A stretch of DNA of 64,000 nucleotides from Kitasatospora azatica KCTC 9699. Lineage in GTDB: Bacteria; Actinomycetota; Actinomycetes; Streptomycetales; Streptomycetaceae. Where the stretch lies: assembly GCF_000744785.1 (NCBI RefSeq), contig NZ_JQMO01000003.1, positions 868,001 through 932,000 of the forward strand. Reading direction: 5' to 3'. Below are positions 16,469-24,267 of the stretch, piece after piece. The notes beneath the pieces were generated by a model. It did not search any database and was not told where the DNA came from. It was given only the letters and a program-made list of their open reading frames with translations. A program made the translations under genes and the position numbers. The first letter of the stretch is position 1; each line of letters begins with the position of its first letter.

Positions 16469-17983
16469 ATGGAAACTCTGGGGGCAGCGGACCCACGACA
16501 GCTCGGCGGGTACCGACTGCTCCGCAGGCTGGGGGCGGGCGGCATGGGTCAGGTGTTCCTCGGCCGCACCGCCGGCGGGCGCACGGTCGCCGTGAAGATG
16601 GTGCGCGGAGAGTACGCCGCGGACCCCGAGTTCCGGGTGCGGTTCCGCCAGGAGGTGGCAGCGGCCCGGCAGGTCGGCGGGCGCTGGACGGCACCCGTGC
16701 TCGACGCCGACACCGAAGGCGAGCACCCGTGGGTCGCCACCGGGTACGTCGCCGGGCCCGCGCTCGGCAGCGCGGTGAAGGAGTACGGGCCGCTGCCCGC
16801 CGAGGCTGTCCGGGCCCTCGGACTCGGGCTCGCCGAGGCCCTGGCCACCGTGCACGGGCTCGGCCTGGTGCACCGGGACGTCAAGCCGTCCAACGTGCTG
16901 CTGGCGCTGGACGGGCCACGACTGATCGACTTCGGCATCACCCGGGCGATGGACGCGGCCACCGCGCTCACCCAGTCCGGTTATGTGGTCGGCTCGCCCG
17001 GCTACCTCTCCCCCGAACAGGCACAGGGCGCCACCGCCGGACCGGCCAGCGACATCTTCTCGCTCGGCGCCGTACTCGCCTACGCGGCCACCGGCGCCGC
17101 ACCGTTCGGCGAGGGCGTGAGCGCGCCAGTACTGCTCTACCGGGTGCTGCACGAGGAGCCGGACCTCGGTCAACTGGACGCGCTGGACCCGGAACTGCGC
17201 GCGGTGGTGACGGCCTGCCTGGCGAAGGACCCGCAACGGCGGCCGACGCCCGCCCAGTTGCACTCCTGGCTGGCCACCGGTGGGGCGGTTGCCGCGCTGG
17301 AACGCTCGGACTGGCTGCCGCCGGCGGTCTCCGGGGCGCTGGCCCGGCTGGCGGTGGAACTGCTGGACCTGGACTCGGCGGTGGAGCCGGGACCGGCCGC
17401 CGCGCCGCACACCCCCTACCCACCCACCCCTTACCCGCCCGCCCAGCCGCCGACCCCGGCCCCTGCCCCGGCCCCGGCCCCGGGGCGCGGCAACGGACGG
17501 CTGACGGTGATCCTCGCGGCCGTGGTCGCGGCGGCGGTGGCCGGCACGGTGGTCTGGCTGACCAGCGGAAACGGCGGCGGAAAGACCACGAACCAGGGGC
17601 AGCACCAGCCCGCTCCCAACCGTCCCGCCAACTCGCCCGCGCCCTCCGGTACCGTCCCGGCCGCGTACCTGGGCACCTGGCAGGGCAAGGTCGGCAGCCC
17701 CCAGTTCACCAACAAGGCCGACTTCCGGATCACCATCACCCAGGGCCAGGTCAACGAGCCGATCGCCAGCATCCGTAACAACAACGGACCCAACTCCAAG
17801 TACTGCGACGCCAGCGGCCTGCTGGTCTCGGCCAGTGCCGATCGTCTGGTAATCAAGACCGCGCCGATGACCGGCCTCAGCGGCTGCACCCCCGACCCGA
17901 ACCCGCAGATCTACACCCGCAACGCCGACGGCACCCTCCACCTCGAAGTGGACGGCTTCACCGGGGACTTGGCCAAGCATTGA
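16469..17983 (+). CDS. Membrane Ser/Thr protein kinase
   Basis: Eukaryotic-type protein kinase of 504 aa. The kinase domain occupies about residues 14-270: glycine loop RLGAGGMGQVFLG, ATP Lys43 in TVAVKMV, catalytic HRDVKPSNVLL, DFG in IDFGITR and APE equivalent SPEQA. A Pro-rich linker leads to one membrane helix (TVILAAVVAAAVAGTVVWL, about 347-365) and an extracellular domain of about 130 aa starting YLGTWQGKVG with two cysteines (KYCDAS, SGCTPD) instead of PASTA repeats. ATG at 16469 fits the family start METLGAADPR and has a GGGGAA upstream; the open frame starts 16 codons earlier. An IS element begins right after its stop codon. Confidence 0.92.
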   Translation: METLGAADPRQLGGYRLLRRLGAGGMGQVFLGRTAGGRTVAVKMVRGEYAADPEFRVRFRQEVAAARQVGGRWTAPVLDADTEGEHPWVATGYVAGPALGSAVKEYGPLPAEAVRALGLGLAEALATVHGLGLVHRDVKPSNVLLALDGPRLIDFGITRAMDAATALTQSGYVVGSPGYLSPEQAQGATAGPASDIFSLGAVLAYAATGAAPFGEGVSAPVLLYRVLHEEPDLGQLDALDPELRAVVTACLAKDPQRRPTPAQLHSWLATGGAVAALERSDWLPPAVSGALARLAVELLDLDSAVEPGPAAAPHTPYPPTPYPPAQPPTPAPAPAPAPGRGNGRLTVILAAVVAAAVAGTVVWLTSGNGGGKTTNQGQHQPAPNRPANSPAPSGTVPAAYLGTWQGKVGSPQFTNKADFRITITQGQVNEPIASIRNNNGPNSKYCDASGLLVSASADRLVIKTAPMTGLSGCTPDPNPQIYTRNADGTLHLEVDGFTGDLAKH

Positions 17984-19064
17984 CTTCCTCGACCGGCCTG
18001 AAGGCCGGTGATCCCTCCACGCTGCGCGGGGATGGCGCGGCGTCCGGGTGGGTTCCTGTTTCACGGCGCGGTGCCGGGAGGAGTCCCGGTCTTACCCGCG
18101 CTCCACAGGCTGAGACCGCAAGCCCTGCGGCCTTGGCGATGTTGCAGGCGGCGTTGACGTCCCGGTCGTGGACGGTCCCGCAGTCCCCGCACGTCCACTC
18201 CCGGACTCTGAGGGGCTTGGGGCCGTCCTTGACCCCGCGGTGAGAGCACACCTGAGAGGTCGGCTCGAACCGCCCGATCCGGATCAGTTCGCGTCCGTGG
18301 CGGCCGGCCTTGTACTCCAGCATGTTGAGGAACGCGGACCATCCGGCGTCATGCACCGACTTGGCCAGGCGCGTGCGGGCGAGTCCCTTGACCGACATTG
18401 TCTCGACCGCGAGCGCTTGGTTCTCGCGCACGAGGGTGGTTGAGAGCTGGTGGTGGAACTCGCGTCGGGCGTCGGTCACCCGGGCGTGCGCCCGCGCGAC
18501 CTTGACCCTGGCCTTGTCGCGGCTGCTGCTGCCCCTGGCCTTGCGGGACAGCGATTGCTGCGCCTTCTTCAGTTTCTTCTCGGCGCGGCGCAGGAACTTC
18601 AGCGAGTCGATCTTCCGGCCGTCGGACAGCACCGCGAAGTGGGTCAGCCCCAGGTCGATGCCCACCGCCGAGTCCGTGGTCGGCAACAGGTCGGGGCCGG
18701 TCTCCACGACGAAGGCGTTCGCGGTGAACCGCACCGCCTGCCGGTTGTCCTTGCGCGACTTGAACCGGGGCGGCGCGATCTTCGGCCCCTTGCGAGTGCC
18801 GTTGAGGCTGGCGAAGAAGTTGCCGTACGCGGTCTCCAGATCCCGCAGGGACTGTTGCAGCACCACGGCGGACACCTCGCCCAGCCAGGCGCGCTCCGGG
18901 GTCTTCTTCGCCCGCGTCAGCCGCTTGGACAGCTCGGCTGCCTTCGGGAACGGCAGCCCGGCCGCCCGCGCGTCCTCACGCGCATGGAGGAGATCATGCG
19001 AAACGTACCAGCGGACTTCGAGTGCGAGATCGTGAAGTTCAACGGCGACAACAACCACGTCCAC
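17958..19064 (-). pseudogene. tnpB: TnpB-like RNA-guided endonuclease remnant, N-terminally truncated
   Basis: RuvC-type TnpB of an IS200/IS605 element. The three catalytic regions are present: Asp in VGIDLGLTHF, Glu in LAVETMSVKGL and Asp in HDRDVNAACNIA. The first about 40 residues typical of TnpB are missing: recognisable homology begins at AREDARAAGLPFPKAAEL (about 18983), and the frame upstream of that to 19064 is antisense of tnpA. The zinc finger is damaged: CSHRG replaces the usual C-x2-C pair (Arg codon at 18237-18239, one base from Cys), while the second pair CGDC is intact. The C-terminus runs through the end hairpin into the kinase gene. Probably inactive. Confidence 0.8.
17992..18009. 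repeat. Subterminal hairpin of the IS element (tnpB end)
   Basis: Perfect inverted repeat ACCGGCC/GGCCGGT around a TGAA loop, 8 bp beyond the kinase stop codon. IS200/IS605 ends are recognised as imperfect subterminal hairpins; a matching but shorter GGCC-TGAA-GGCC hairpin marks the other end. Confidence 0.7.
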
Positions 19065-19282
19065 CTGCTGGTGAGCTTCCCCCCAAGGTCGCCCTGTCCA
19101 AGCTGGTCAACTCCCTCAAGGGCGTCAGCTCCCGAAGGATGCCTCAGGAGTTCCCCGAGCTGGTCCGCCACTACTGGCGCGCACAGAAACTCTGGTCCGG
19201 CTCATACTTCGCGGGATCAGTCGGCGGAGCACCGATCAGCGTCCTCCGCCAGTACATCGAACAACAGAACCACTCCGCCTGA
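18972..19282 (+). pseudogene. tnpA: IS200-type TnpA transposase remnant, truncated and frameshifted
   Basis: HUH single-strand transposase fragment. It carries the HUH pair in NNHVHLLV (19056-19064) and, in another frame, the catalytic Tyr in LRQYIEQQ (19253-19255) plus the family block VNSLKGVSSRRM..EFPELVRHYWRAQKLWSGSYFAG. Two lesions: the first about 35 residues are gone (homology starts at VLTRMEEIMR), and one C is missing from a C-run at 19079-19084, so HVHLLVSFPP shifts out of frame before KVALSKLVNS. A full-length relative is expected to be about 140 aa. Confidence 0.8.
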
Positions 19283-19389
19283 CCTGCGGATCAGAGCACC
19301 ACCCAGAATCGCTTCACCCCCGGCCTGAAGGCCCGAGCACCGCGATTAGCTCCGGTAGCAGGCGCGGCCGACGCCCGCCGTGGCCCCGG

Positions 19390-20430
19390 CTACTTCCCGG
19401 TCGGTCGCTCCCCGGTCCGGGTCCACCGCAGCAGCTCGTCGACGGTCCAGCTGGTGATCACCCGCTCGGCCGGCACCCCCGCCTGCGCGGCGCGCACGCA
19501 GCCGTAGTCCTGCCAGGTGAGCTGGCCCGGCGCGTGCGCGTCGGTGTCCAGCGAGAAGAGGCAGCCCGCCTGCTCGGCCTGGCGCAGCAGACGCATCGGC
19601 GGATCGAGGCGCTCGGGGCGGGAGTTGATCTCGACGGCGGTGCGGTGCTCGACGCAGGCGGCGAAAACCTCGGCCGGGTCGAAGGCGGACTCGGGCCGGT
19701 CCTTCCCGGCGAGCAGCCGACCGGTGCAGTGGCCGAGCACGTCGACCAGCGGGTTGGCGGCGGCGGCCACCATCCGGTGGGTCATCGGTCCCGCCGCCAT
19801 CCGCAGTTTGGAGTGCACCGAGGCGACCACCACGTCCAGCTCGGCGAGCAGCTCCTCGTCCTGGTCCAGCGATCCGTCGTCCAGGATGTCGCACTCGATG
19901 CCGGTGAGCAGCCGGAACGGGGCGAGCTGCCGGTTGACCTCGGCGACCACGTCCAGCTGGCGGCGCAGCCGTTCGGCGGTCAGGCCGCGAGCCACGGTCA
20001 GCCGTGGGGAGTGGTCGGTCAGCACCGCCCAGTCGTGGCCGAGGTCGCGGGCGGTGCGGGCCATCAGCTCGATCGGGCTGCCGCCGTCCGACCAGTCGGA
20101 GTGCAGGTGGCAGTCGCCGCGCAGGGCGGCCCGCAGCGCGGCCGCCGCCGGGTCGAGCGCGGGAAGTGCGGCGTCGGCCCGCTCCTCCAGCTCGACCAGG
20201 TAGCCGGGGGTCCGGCCGTCCCGGGCCTCGCTGATCACGGCAGCGGTCTTCGGCCCGATACCGGGCAGCGCGGCCAGCCCGGCGGCGGTGCGCGGCAGCT
20301 CGGCGGCGGCCTTCCCGGCGTGCTCGCGCAGTGTGTCGGCCGCGTGCCGGAAGGCCTGTACCCGGTACGTGGAGGCCTGTTCGCGCTCCAGCAGGAAGGC
20401 GATCCGCTCCAGGGCCGCGATCGGATCCAT
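19390..20430 (-). CDS. HhH-PHP domain protein (PolX-like lacking the polymerase domain)
   Basis: Protein of 346 aa with two parts. Residues 1-90 have an 8-kDa PolX-like helical region and a helix-hairpin-helix, LPGIGPKTAAVI (55-66). Residues 100-335 are a PHP metal-dependent phosphoesterase: HLHSDWSD (His108, His110), LTDHSPR, GIECDIL, SVHSK, LGHCTG, EINSRPERL and DTDAHA. Bacterial PolX has this PHP domain after a polymerase palm; here no palm domain fits between the HhH and PHP parts. It is divergent from a LigD-type polymerase gene and near Ku, so a nuclease role in end processing is plausible but unproven. ATG at 20428-20430. Confidence 0.88.
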   Translation of the reverse strand: MDPIAALERIAFLLEREQASTYRVQAFRHAADTLREHAGKAAAELPRTAAGLAALPGIGPKTAAVISEARDGRTPGYLVELEERADAALPALDPAAAALRAALRGDCHLHSDWSDGGSPIELMARTARDLGHDWAVLTDHSPRLTVARGLTAERLRRQLDVVAEVNRQLAPFRLLTGIECDILDDGSLDQDEELLAELDVVVASVHSKLRMAAGPMTHRMVAAAANPLVDVLGHCTGRLLAGKDRPESAFDPAEVFAACVEHRTAVEINSRPERLDPPMRLLRQAEQAGCLFSLDTDAHAPGQLTWQDYGCVRAAQAGVPAERVITSWTVDELLRWTRTGERPTGK

Positions 20431-20470
20431 GGCTCCATCATGGGCACCGCGCTCCGTGCGTCGCGGCAGA

Positions 20471-20506
20471 CTCGCCGGGCGGCTCGCCGGGCGGCTCGCC
20501 GGGCGA
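20471..20506. repeat. 12-bp tandem repeat in divergent promoter
   Basis: Three copies of CTCGCCGGGCGG (last ending GA) lie in the 122-bp gap between the HhH-PHP gene and the LigD-type polymerase gene. Confidence 0.6.
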
Positions 20507-20552
20507 CCCGCCTGCCGGACTGCCCACCTGCTGGGCTGCCACCATCGGTGGC

Positions 20553-21470
20553 ATGCCCGATCCCACGGCGACGGTGACCGAGGTGGCAGGACGCCGGCTG
20601 CGGCTGACCCACCTGGACCGCGTCCTGTACCCGAGCACCGGCTTCACCAAGGCCGCCGTGCTGCGCTACTACACGCTGGTCGCCCCCGCGATGCTGCCGC
20701 AGCTGGCCGGGCGGGCCGCCAGCTTCCTGCGGCTGCCCGAGGGGGTGGACGGCGAGCGCTTCTGGGCCAAGCGGGTGCCGCCGGGCGCGCCGCGCTGGGT
20801 AGCGGGCCTGGATGTGACGCACCGCCAGGAGACGATGCATCAGGTGGTGGTCGAGGACCTGCCGACGCTGCTCTGGGCGGCGAACCTCGGATGCCTGGAG
20901 ATCCATGTGCCGCAGTGGCGCGGGGACCCCGCCACGCATGATCGACTGATCATCGACCTGGACCCGGGCGAGGGCGCGAGCGTGCTGGAGTGCTGCGTGG
21001 TGGCCCTGGCGGCGCGCGAGCTGCTGGCGGCGGATGGGCTGGCGGCTTGGCCGAAGACCACCGGGAGCAAGGGGCTGCATCTGACGGTGCCGCTGCTGGC
21101 GACGCCGGCCCGCGAGGTCTCCGGGTACGCGAGGGAGCTGGCCCGGCGGTTGCGGCAGGCGCTGCCGGACCTGGTGGTCGACCAGATGGCCAAGCAGCTG
21201 CGACCGGGCCGGGTCTTCGTGGACTGGTCGCAGAACAACAGCGCGAAGACGACGGTGGCCGCGTACTCGCTGCGGGCCCGACCCGAGCCGACCGTGTCCA
21301 CCCCGATCAGCTGGGCGGAACTCGCCGCCTGCCGCAGTGCCGACGAGCTGGTGTTCACGCCCGAGCAGGTGACCGGACGACTCGCCGAGCTGGGCGATCC
21401 GTACGCCGACCTCGCCCGGCCCTCGGCGGCCTGCGCGCTGCCCCGCGCCACCGGGGCCGGGTCCCGGTAG
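20553..21470 (+). CDS. LigD-type NHEJ polymerase/primase domain protein
   Basis: Stand-alone archaeo-eukaryotic-primase-type polymerase (LigD POL domain), 305 aa. The family blocks are present: YYTLVAPAMLPQL near the start, FLRLPEGVDGERFWAKRVP, the catalytic metal Asp pair in IIDLDPGEG, WPKTTGSKGLHLTVPL with the nucleotide-binding Ser-Gly-His, and RVFVDWSQNNSAKTTVAAYSLR. It would fill gaps or add nucleotides at Ku-bound breaks. The ATG at 20553 is used; the longer open frame upstream runs through the promoter repeats. Convergent with the Ku gene 48 bp away, which supports a joint role; a second POL paralogue lies at 46789-47799. Confidence 0.92.
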   Translation: MPDPTATVTEVAGRRLRLTHLDRVLYPSTGFTKAAVLRYYTLVAPAMLPQLAGRAASFLRLPEGVDGERFWAKRVPPGAPRWVAGLDVTHRQETMHQVVVEDLPTLLWAANLGCLEIHVPQWRGDPATHDRLIIDLDPGEGASVLECCVVALAARELLAADGLAAWPKTTGSKGLHLTVPLLATPAREVSGYARELARRLRQALPDLVVDQMAKQLRPGRVFVDWSQNNSAKTTVAAYSLRARPEPTVSTPISWAELAACRSADELVFTPEQVTGRLAELGDPYADLARPSAACALPRATGAGSR

Positions 21471-21518
21471 GGGGCGGCGGGGACTGGGACGAGGTCAGGG
21501 GTGGGGTCAGGGGCGGCG

Positions 21519-22565
21519 TCAGGACACCGCGCGCAGGCGCCGCTTCTTGCCCTTCGGGCTTTGCAAAGTTTGCAAAGCCTCCAGCAGCTGGTCCCTGGTC
21601 ATCGAGGAGCGCCCCACGATCTCGTGTTCCGTCGCCAAGCGGTACAGCTCCGCCTTGCTCAGCTCCGCCAAGTCCGCCGACTCCGCCGACTCCTCGGCCG
21701 GGCCGGCCGCTTCGACCTGCGCTGCCTTCGCCCCCGCCTCCGCCTCCGCCTTCGTTCCCGCCCCCGCCCCCGCGCCTGCACCTGCGCCCGCCGCCTGGAG
21801 GCTTCGCTCCAGCACGCTCATCAGGTCGACCACATTGGTGGACTCCGGTGCCGGCGCCGCAGTGACCACCTCCTCCCCCGCCAGTTTCGCCTCCACCAGC
21901 CCGCGCACCTGCGCCGTATAGGTGTCGTGGTACCGCTCGGGGTCCCACTCCTCGCTCAACGCCTCGATCAGCTGCCGCGCCACCGCGAGTTCCTTGGCCG
22001 TGGGTTCGGCAACGGCCTCCGGCAGGTTGTCCAGCTCCCGGTGCGGGTCCCGGACCTCGTCCGCGTAGTGCATGGTCTGCAGCACCAGCACGTCCCCCTC
22101 GACCCGCACCGCCGCCAGGTACTGCTTGCCGCGCATCACGAAGGTGGCCAGCCCGGCCCGGTTGGTGTCGGCCAGCGCCCGGTGCAGCAGCCCGTAGACC
22201 TTCCCGTACTCCTTGCCGCGCGGCCCCAGGTAGTAGGTCTTGTCGAAGTAGATCGGGTCGACCTGCCCGAGATCGACGAAACCACTGATCTCGATCGACT
22301 TCGACCGTCCGGGTGAGATCCGCTCCAGCTCGGCCGGCTCCAGCACCACGTACTCGCCCTCGGCCAGCTCGAAGCCCTTGACGATCTCGTTGTAGCCGAC
22401 CTCCTCGCCGGTGCGCTCGTTGACCCGCTGGTTGCGCACCCGGTCCGAGGTGCCGCGTTGGAGCTGGCGGAAGTGCACCGAGTGGTCCTCGGTCGCCGAG
22501 TAGAGACCCACCGGCACCGCGACCAGTCCAAAACTCAGCGTGCCCGTCCAGATCGGTCTGGCCAT
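21519..22565 (-). CDS. ku: Ku DNA end-binding protein with SAP-like C-terminus
   Basis: Bacterial Ku, 348 aa, a homodimeric ring that binds double-strand ends in NHEJ. Residues 1-255 are the core: MARPIWTGTLSFGLV, VPVGLYSA, KGFELAEGEYVVL, the bridge region YYLGPRGKEYGKVYGLL, ALADTNRAGLATFVMRGKQYL and EEWDPERYHDTY. A long Ala/Gly/Glu linker (AGAGAGAGAG..) follows, then a SAP-like helix pair LSKAELYRLATEHEI..MTRDQLLEAL and a basic end SPKGKKRRLRAVS, longer than minimal bacterial Ku. Convergent with the LigD-type polymerase. The ATG is at 22563-22565. Confidence 0.95.
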   Translation of the reverse strand: MARPIWTGTLSFGLVAVPVGLYSATEDHSVHFRQLQRGTSDRVRNQRVNERTGEEVGYNEIVKGFELAEGEYVVLEPAELERISPGRSKSIEISGFVDLGQVDPIYFDKTYYLGPRGKEYGKVYGLLHRALADTNRAGLATFVMRGKQYLAAVRVEGDVLVLQTMHYADEVRDPHRELDNLPEAVAEPTAKELAVARQLIEALSEEWDPERYHDTYTAQVRGLVEAKLAGEEVVTAAPAPESTNVVDLMSVLERSLQAAGAGAGAGAGAGTKAEAEAGAKAAQVEAAGPAEESAESADLAELSKAELYRLATEHEIVGRSSMTRDQLLEALQTLQSPKGKKRRLRAVS

Positions 22566-22671
22566 CGCCGCGTACCTCCTCGCCGCGCCGATCAGGCGCC
22601 GCAGCCGCCCCCCGCCGCACTCCCGGTCTCCCCCTCCCGGTCTCCCATGGTGCGCCCGTCCCCGCCCCGCC

Positions 22672-22755
22672 GCCCACCCGATCCCGCCCACCCGATCCCG
22701 CCCACCCGAGATCCCGCTGGCCCGATCCCATCCACCCGATCCCACCCACCCCATC
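22672..22755. repeat. Degenerate 14-bp tandem repeat upstream of ku
   Basis: About six degenerate copies of a GCCCACCCGATCCC unit fill the 226-bp gap between the divergent ku and FhuF-like genes; the first two copies are exact. Confidence 0.6.
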
Positions 22756-22791
22756 GCACCCGTCCCCGCCCCGCACGGTAGACCTGTCCCC

Positions 22792-23514
22792 ATGACCTCC
22801 GGCATGACCTCCGACCCGCTGCACGCCGTCGCCGCCCTGGGCCCGTACTTCGCGGTCGAGGTCGGCGCCGCCCGGGACGCGGCGCCACCACCCGGCTACC
22901 GCCCGCTGCGCGAGCTGTACGCCACCGGGCCCGACTCCCCGTTGGCCGCCCGCGTCCGGCAGGTCGCCGACCGCCTGCACACCCGTGAGCCGCGGGTGGC
23001 CGCCTCCGTCATGCAGCTGGGCCTGGCCGCCCGGTTCTGGTCCGTCGCGCTGGGCACCCTGGCGCTCACCGGCCGCCTCCCCGACCTGGACCAGGACCGC
23101 GCGCACTGGCGCCAGCTCCCGGAGGGCCCGCTCGACCTCTGGCTCCCGGCCCCCGGCACCACGCCGGACGAGGACCTCCACCACGCCCTGGTCCGCACCA
23201 CCCTGACCCCGCTGAACGCCGCCGTCCGCTCGGCCACCCCGGTGTCCGAGCGCCTGCTCTGGGGCAACGCCGCCTCCGCCCTGGTCGGCACCCTGCGCAT
23301 GATGCACCGTCAGCTGGCCGCCGCAAACCCGCCCGCGTACCGCACCGCCGAGGACGCCACCCGTAGCCTGCTCGCCCGCGCCCCGCTCCTCGGCACGCTC
23401 GCCGCGCACGGCCCGACGCTGCGCCGCACCAGCTGCTGCCTCTACTACCGCATCCCCGGCGGCGGCCTGTGCGGCGACTGCGTCTTCGACACGCCGCCTA
23501 CCCTGGCTCGGTGA
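22792..23514 (+). CDS. FhuF-like (2Fe-2S) ferric-siderophore reductase
   Basis: Cytosolic protein of 240 aa of the FhuF family, which reduces ferric siderophores to release iron. The C-terminal cluster-binding motif is CC-x10-C-x2-C in TSCCLYYRIPGGGLCGDCVF. The N-terminal part is helical with SVMQLGLAARFWSVALG. The ATG at 22792 follows the repeat-rich promoter; a second in-frame ATG lies at 22804. The stop overlaps the GTG of the next gene (GTGA), coupling it to a TroA-like protein. A second FhuF-like gene lies nearby on the other strand. Confidence 0.85.
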   Translation: MTSGMTSDPLHAVAALGPYFAVEVGAARDAAPPPGYRPLRELYATGPDSPLAARVRQVADRLHTREPRVAASVMQLGLAARFWSVALGTLALTGRLPDLDQDRAHWRQLPEGPLDLWLPAPGTTPDEDLHHALVRTTLTPLNAAVRSATPVSERLLWGNAASALVGTLRMMHRQLAAANPPAYRTAEDATRSLLARAPLLGTLAAHGPTLRRTSCCLYYRIPGGGLCGDCVFDTPPTLAR

Positions 23515-24245
23515 CCCCTGTGCGCCGTGTCGTCTCCCTCGTCCCCTCGCTGACCGAGGCGGTGGCCGCCGAAGCCCCGGACCTGCTGGTCGGCGCCACC
23601 GACTGGTGCACCCACCCGGCCGACCTCGATCTCGTGCGGATCGGCGGCACCAAGAACCCCGATGTGGCCGCGATCGCGGCGCTGCGGCCGGACTTGGTGA
23701 TCGCCAACGAGGAGGAGAACCGCGCCCCGGACCTGGCCGCGCTGCGCGCCGCGGGACTGCGCGTCCAGGTGACCGAGATCCGCTCGCTCGACCAGGCCTT
23801 CGGCGAGCTCGACCAGTTGCTCACCGCCGTCTGCGGCCTCCCCCGGCCGGGCTGGCTCGACGAGGCCGAGCGGGCCTGGGCCGCGCTCCCCCGGCCGACA
23901 CGCCATCGCACCGCCGTGGTCCCGATCTGGCGCCGCCCGTGGATGGTGCTCGGACGCGACACCTTCGCGGGCGATCTGCTGCGCCGGCTCGGCGTGCGGC
24001 ACCTGCAGGCCGAGCACCCGGACCGCTATCCGGCCATCCCGCTGCCCGAGCTGCGAGCCGCCGCGCCGGAACTGGTGGTGCTGCCGGACGAGCCGTACCG
24101 CTTCACGGCCGAGGACGGCCCCGAAGCCTTCCCCGGCATCCCGGCGGCCCTGCTGAGTGGGCGTCACCTCACCTGGTACGGCCCGTCCCTGGCCGAGGCC
24201 CCACGCGTGCTCGCCGCCCAGCTGGCCGCCGCCCGCACCTACTGA
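23511..24245 (+). CDS. Helical-backbone metal receptor (TroA/BtuF-like) protein without signal peptide
   Basis: Protein of 244 aa with the fold of periplasmic cobalamin/iron-siderophore binding proteins: RRVVSLVPSLTEAVAAEAPDLLVGATDWC, GGTKNPDVAAIAALRPDLVIANEEENR and a C-terminal lobe with VVPIWRRPWMVLGRDTF. No signal peptide or lipobox is present and the GTG start at 23511 overlaps the FhuF stop, so the protein appears cytosolic. Such proteins are common in actinomycetes but their ligand is not established. Translational coupling to a ferric reductase suggests handling of an iron complex. Confidence 0.85.
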   Translation: MTPVRRVVSLVPSLTEAVAAEAPDLLVGATDWCTHPADLDLVRIGGTKNPDVAAIAALRPDLVIANEEENRAPDLAALRAAGLRVQVTEIRSLDQAFGELDQLLTAVCGLPRPGWLDEAERAWAALPRPTRHRTAVVPIWRRPWMVLGRDTFAGDLLRRLGVRHLQAEHPDRYPAIPLPELRAAAPELVVLPDEPYRFTAEDGPEAFPGIPAALLSGRHLTWYGPSLAEAPRVLAAQLAAARTY

Positions 24246-24267
24246 GCACCACCCCTACGAGGTCCCG

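Larger units (their letters stand above)
17984..19345. mobile_element. Degenerate IS200/IS605-family element
   Basis: Remnant of a tnpA/tnpB element. Each end has a short hairpin with the same core: ACCGGCC-TGAA-GGCCGGT at 17992-18009 and GGCC-TGAA-GGCC at 19322-19333. tnpB lies on the minus strand and tnpA on the plus strand, facing away from each other, but both have lost their 5' ends at a common junction near 18972-18983, and tnpA also has a frameshift. The element sits immediately after the kinase stop codon. Exact termini and target site cannot be fixed without an empty site. Confidence 0.8.

Noticed and set aside
15182..18064. 960-codon open frame on the minus strand
   Set aside because: Antisense to the secreted protein and kinase genes, repetitive Gly/Arg/Val composition, typical of high-GC shadow frames.
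21355..23409. 684-codon minus-strand frame over ku and FhuF-like genes
   Set aside because: Overlaps Ku in another frame and has Gly/Arg-rich low-complexity sequence; Ku is the real gene.
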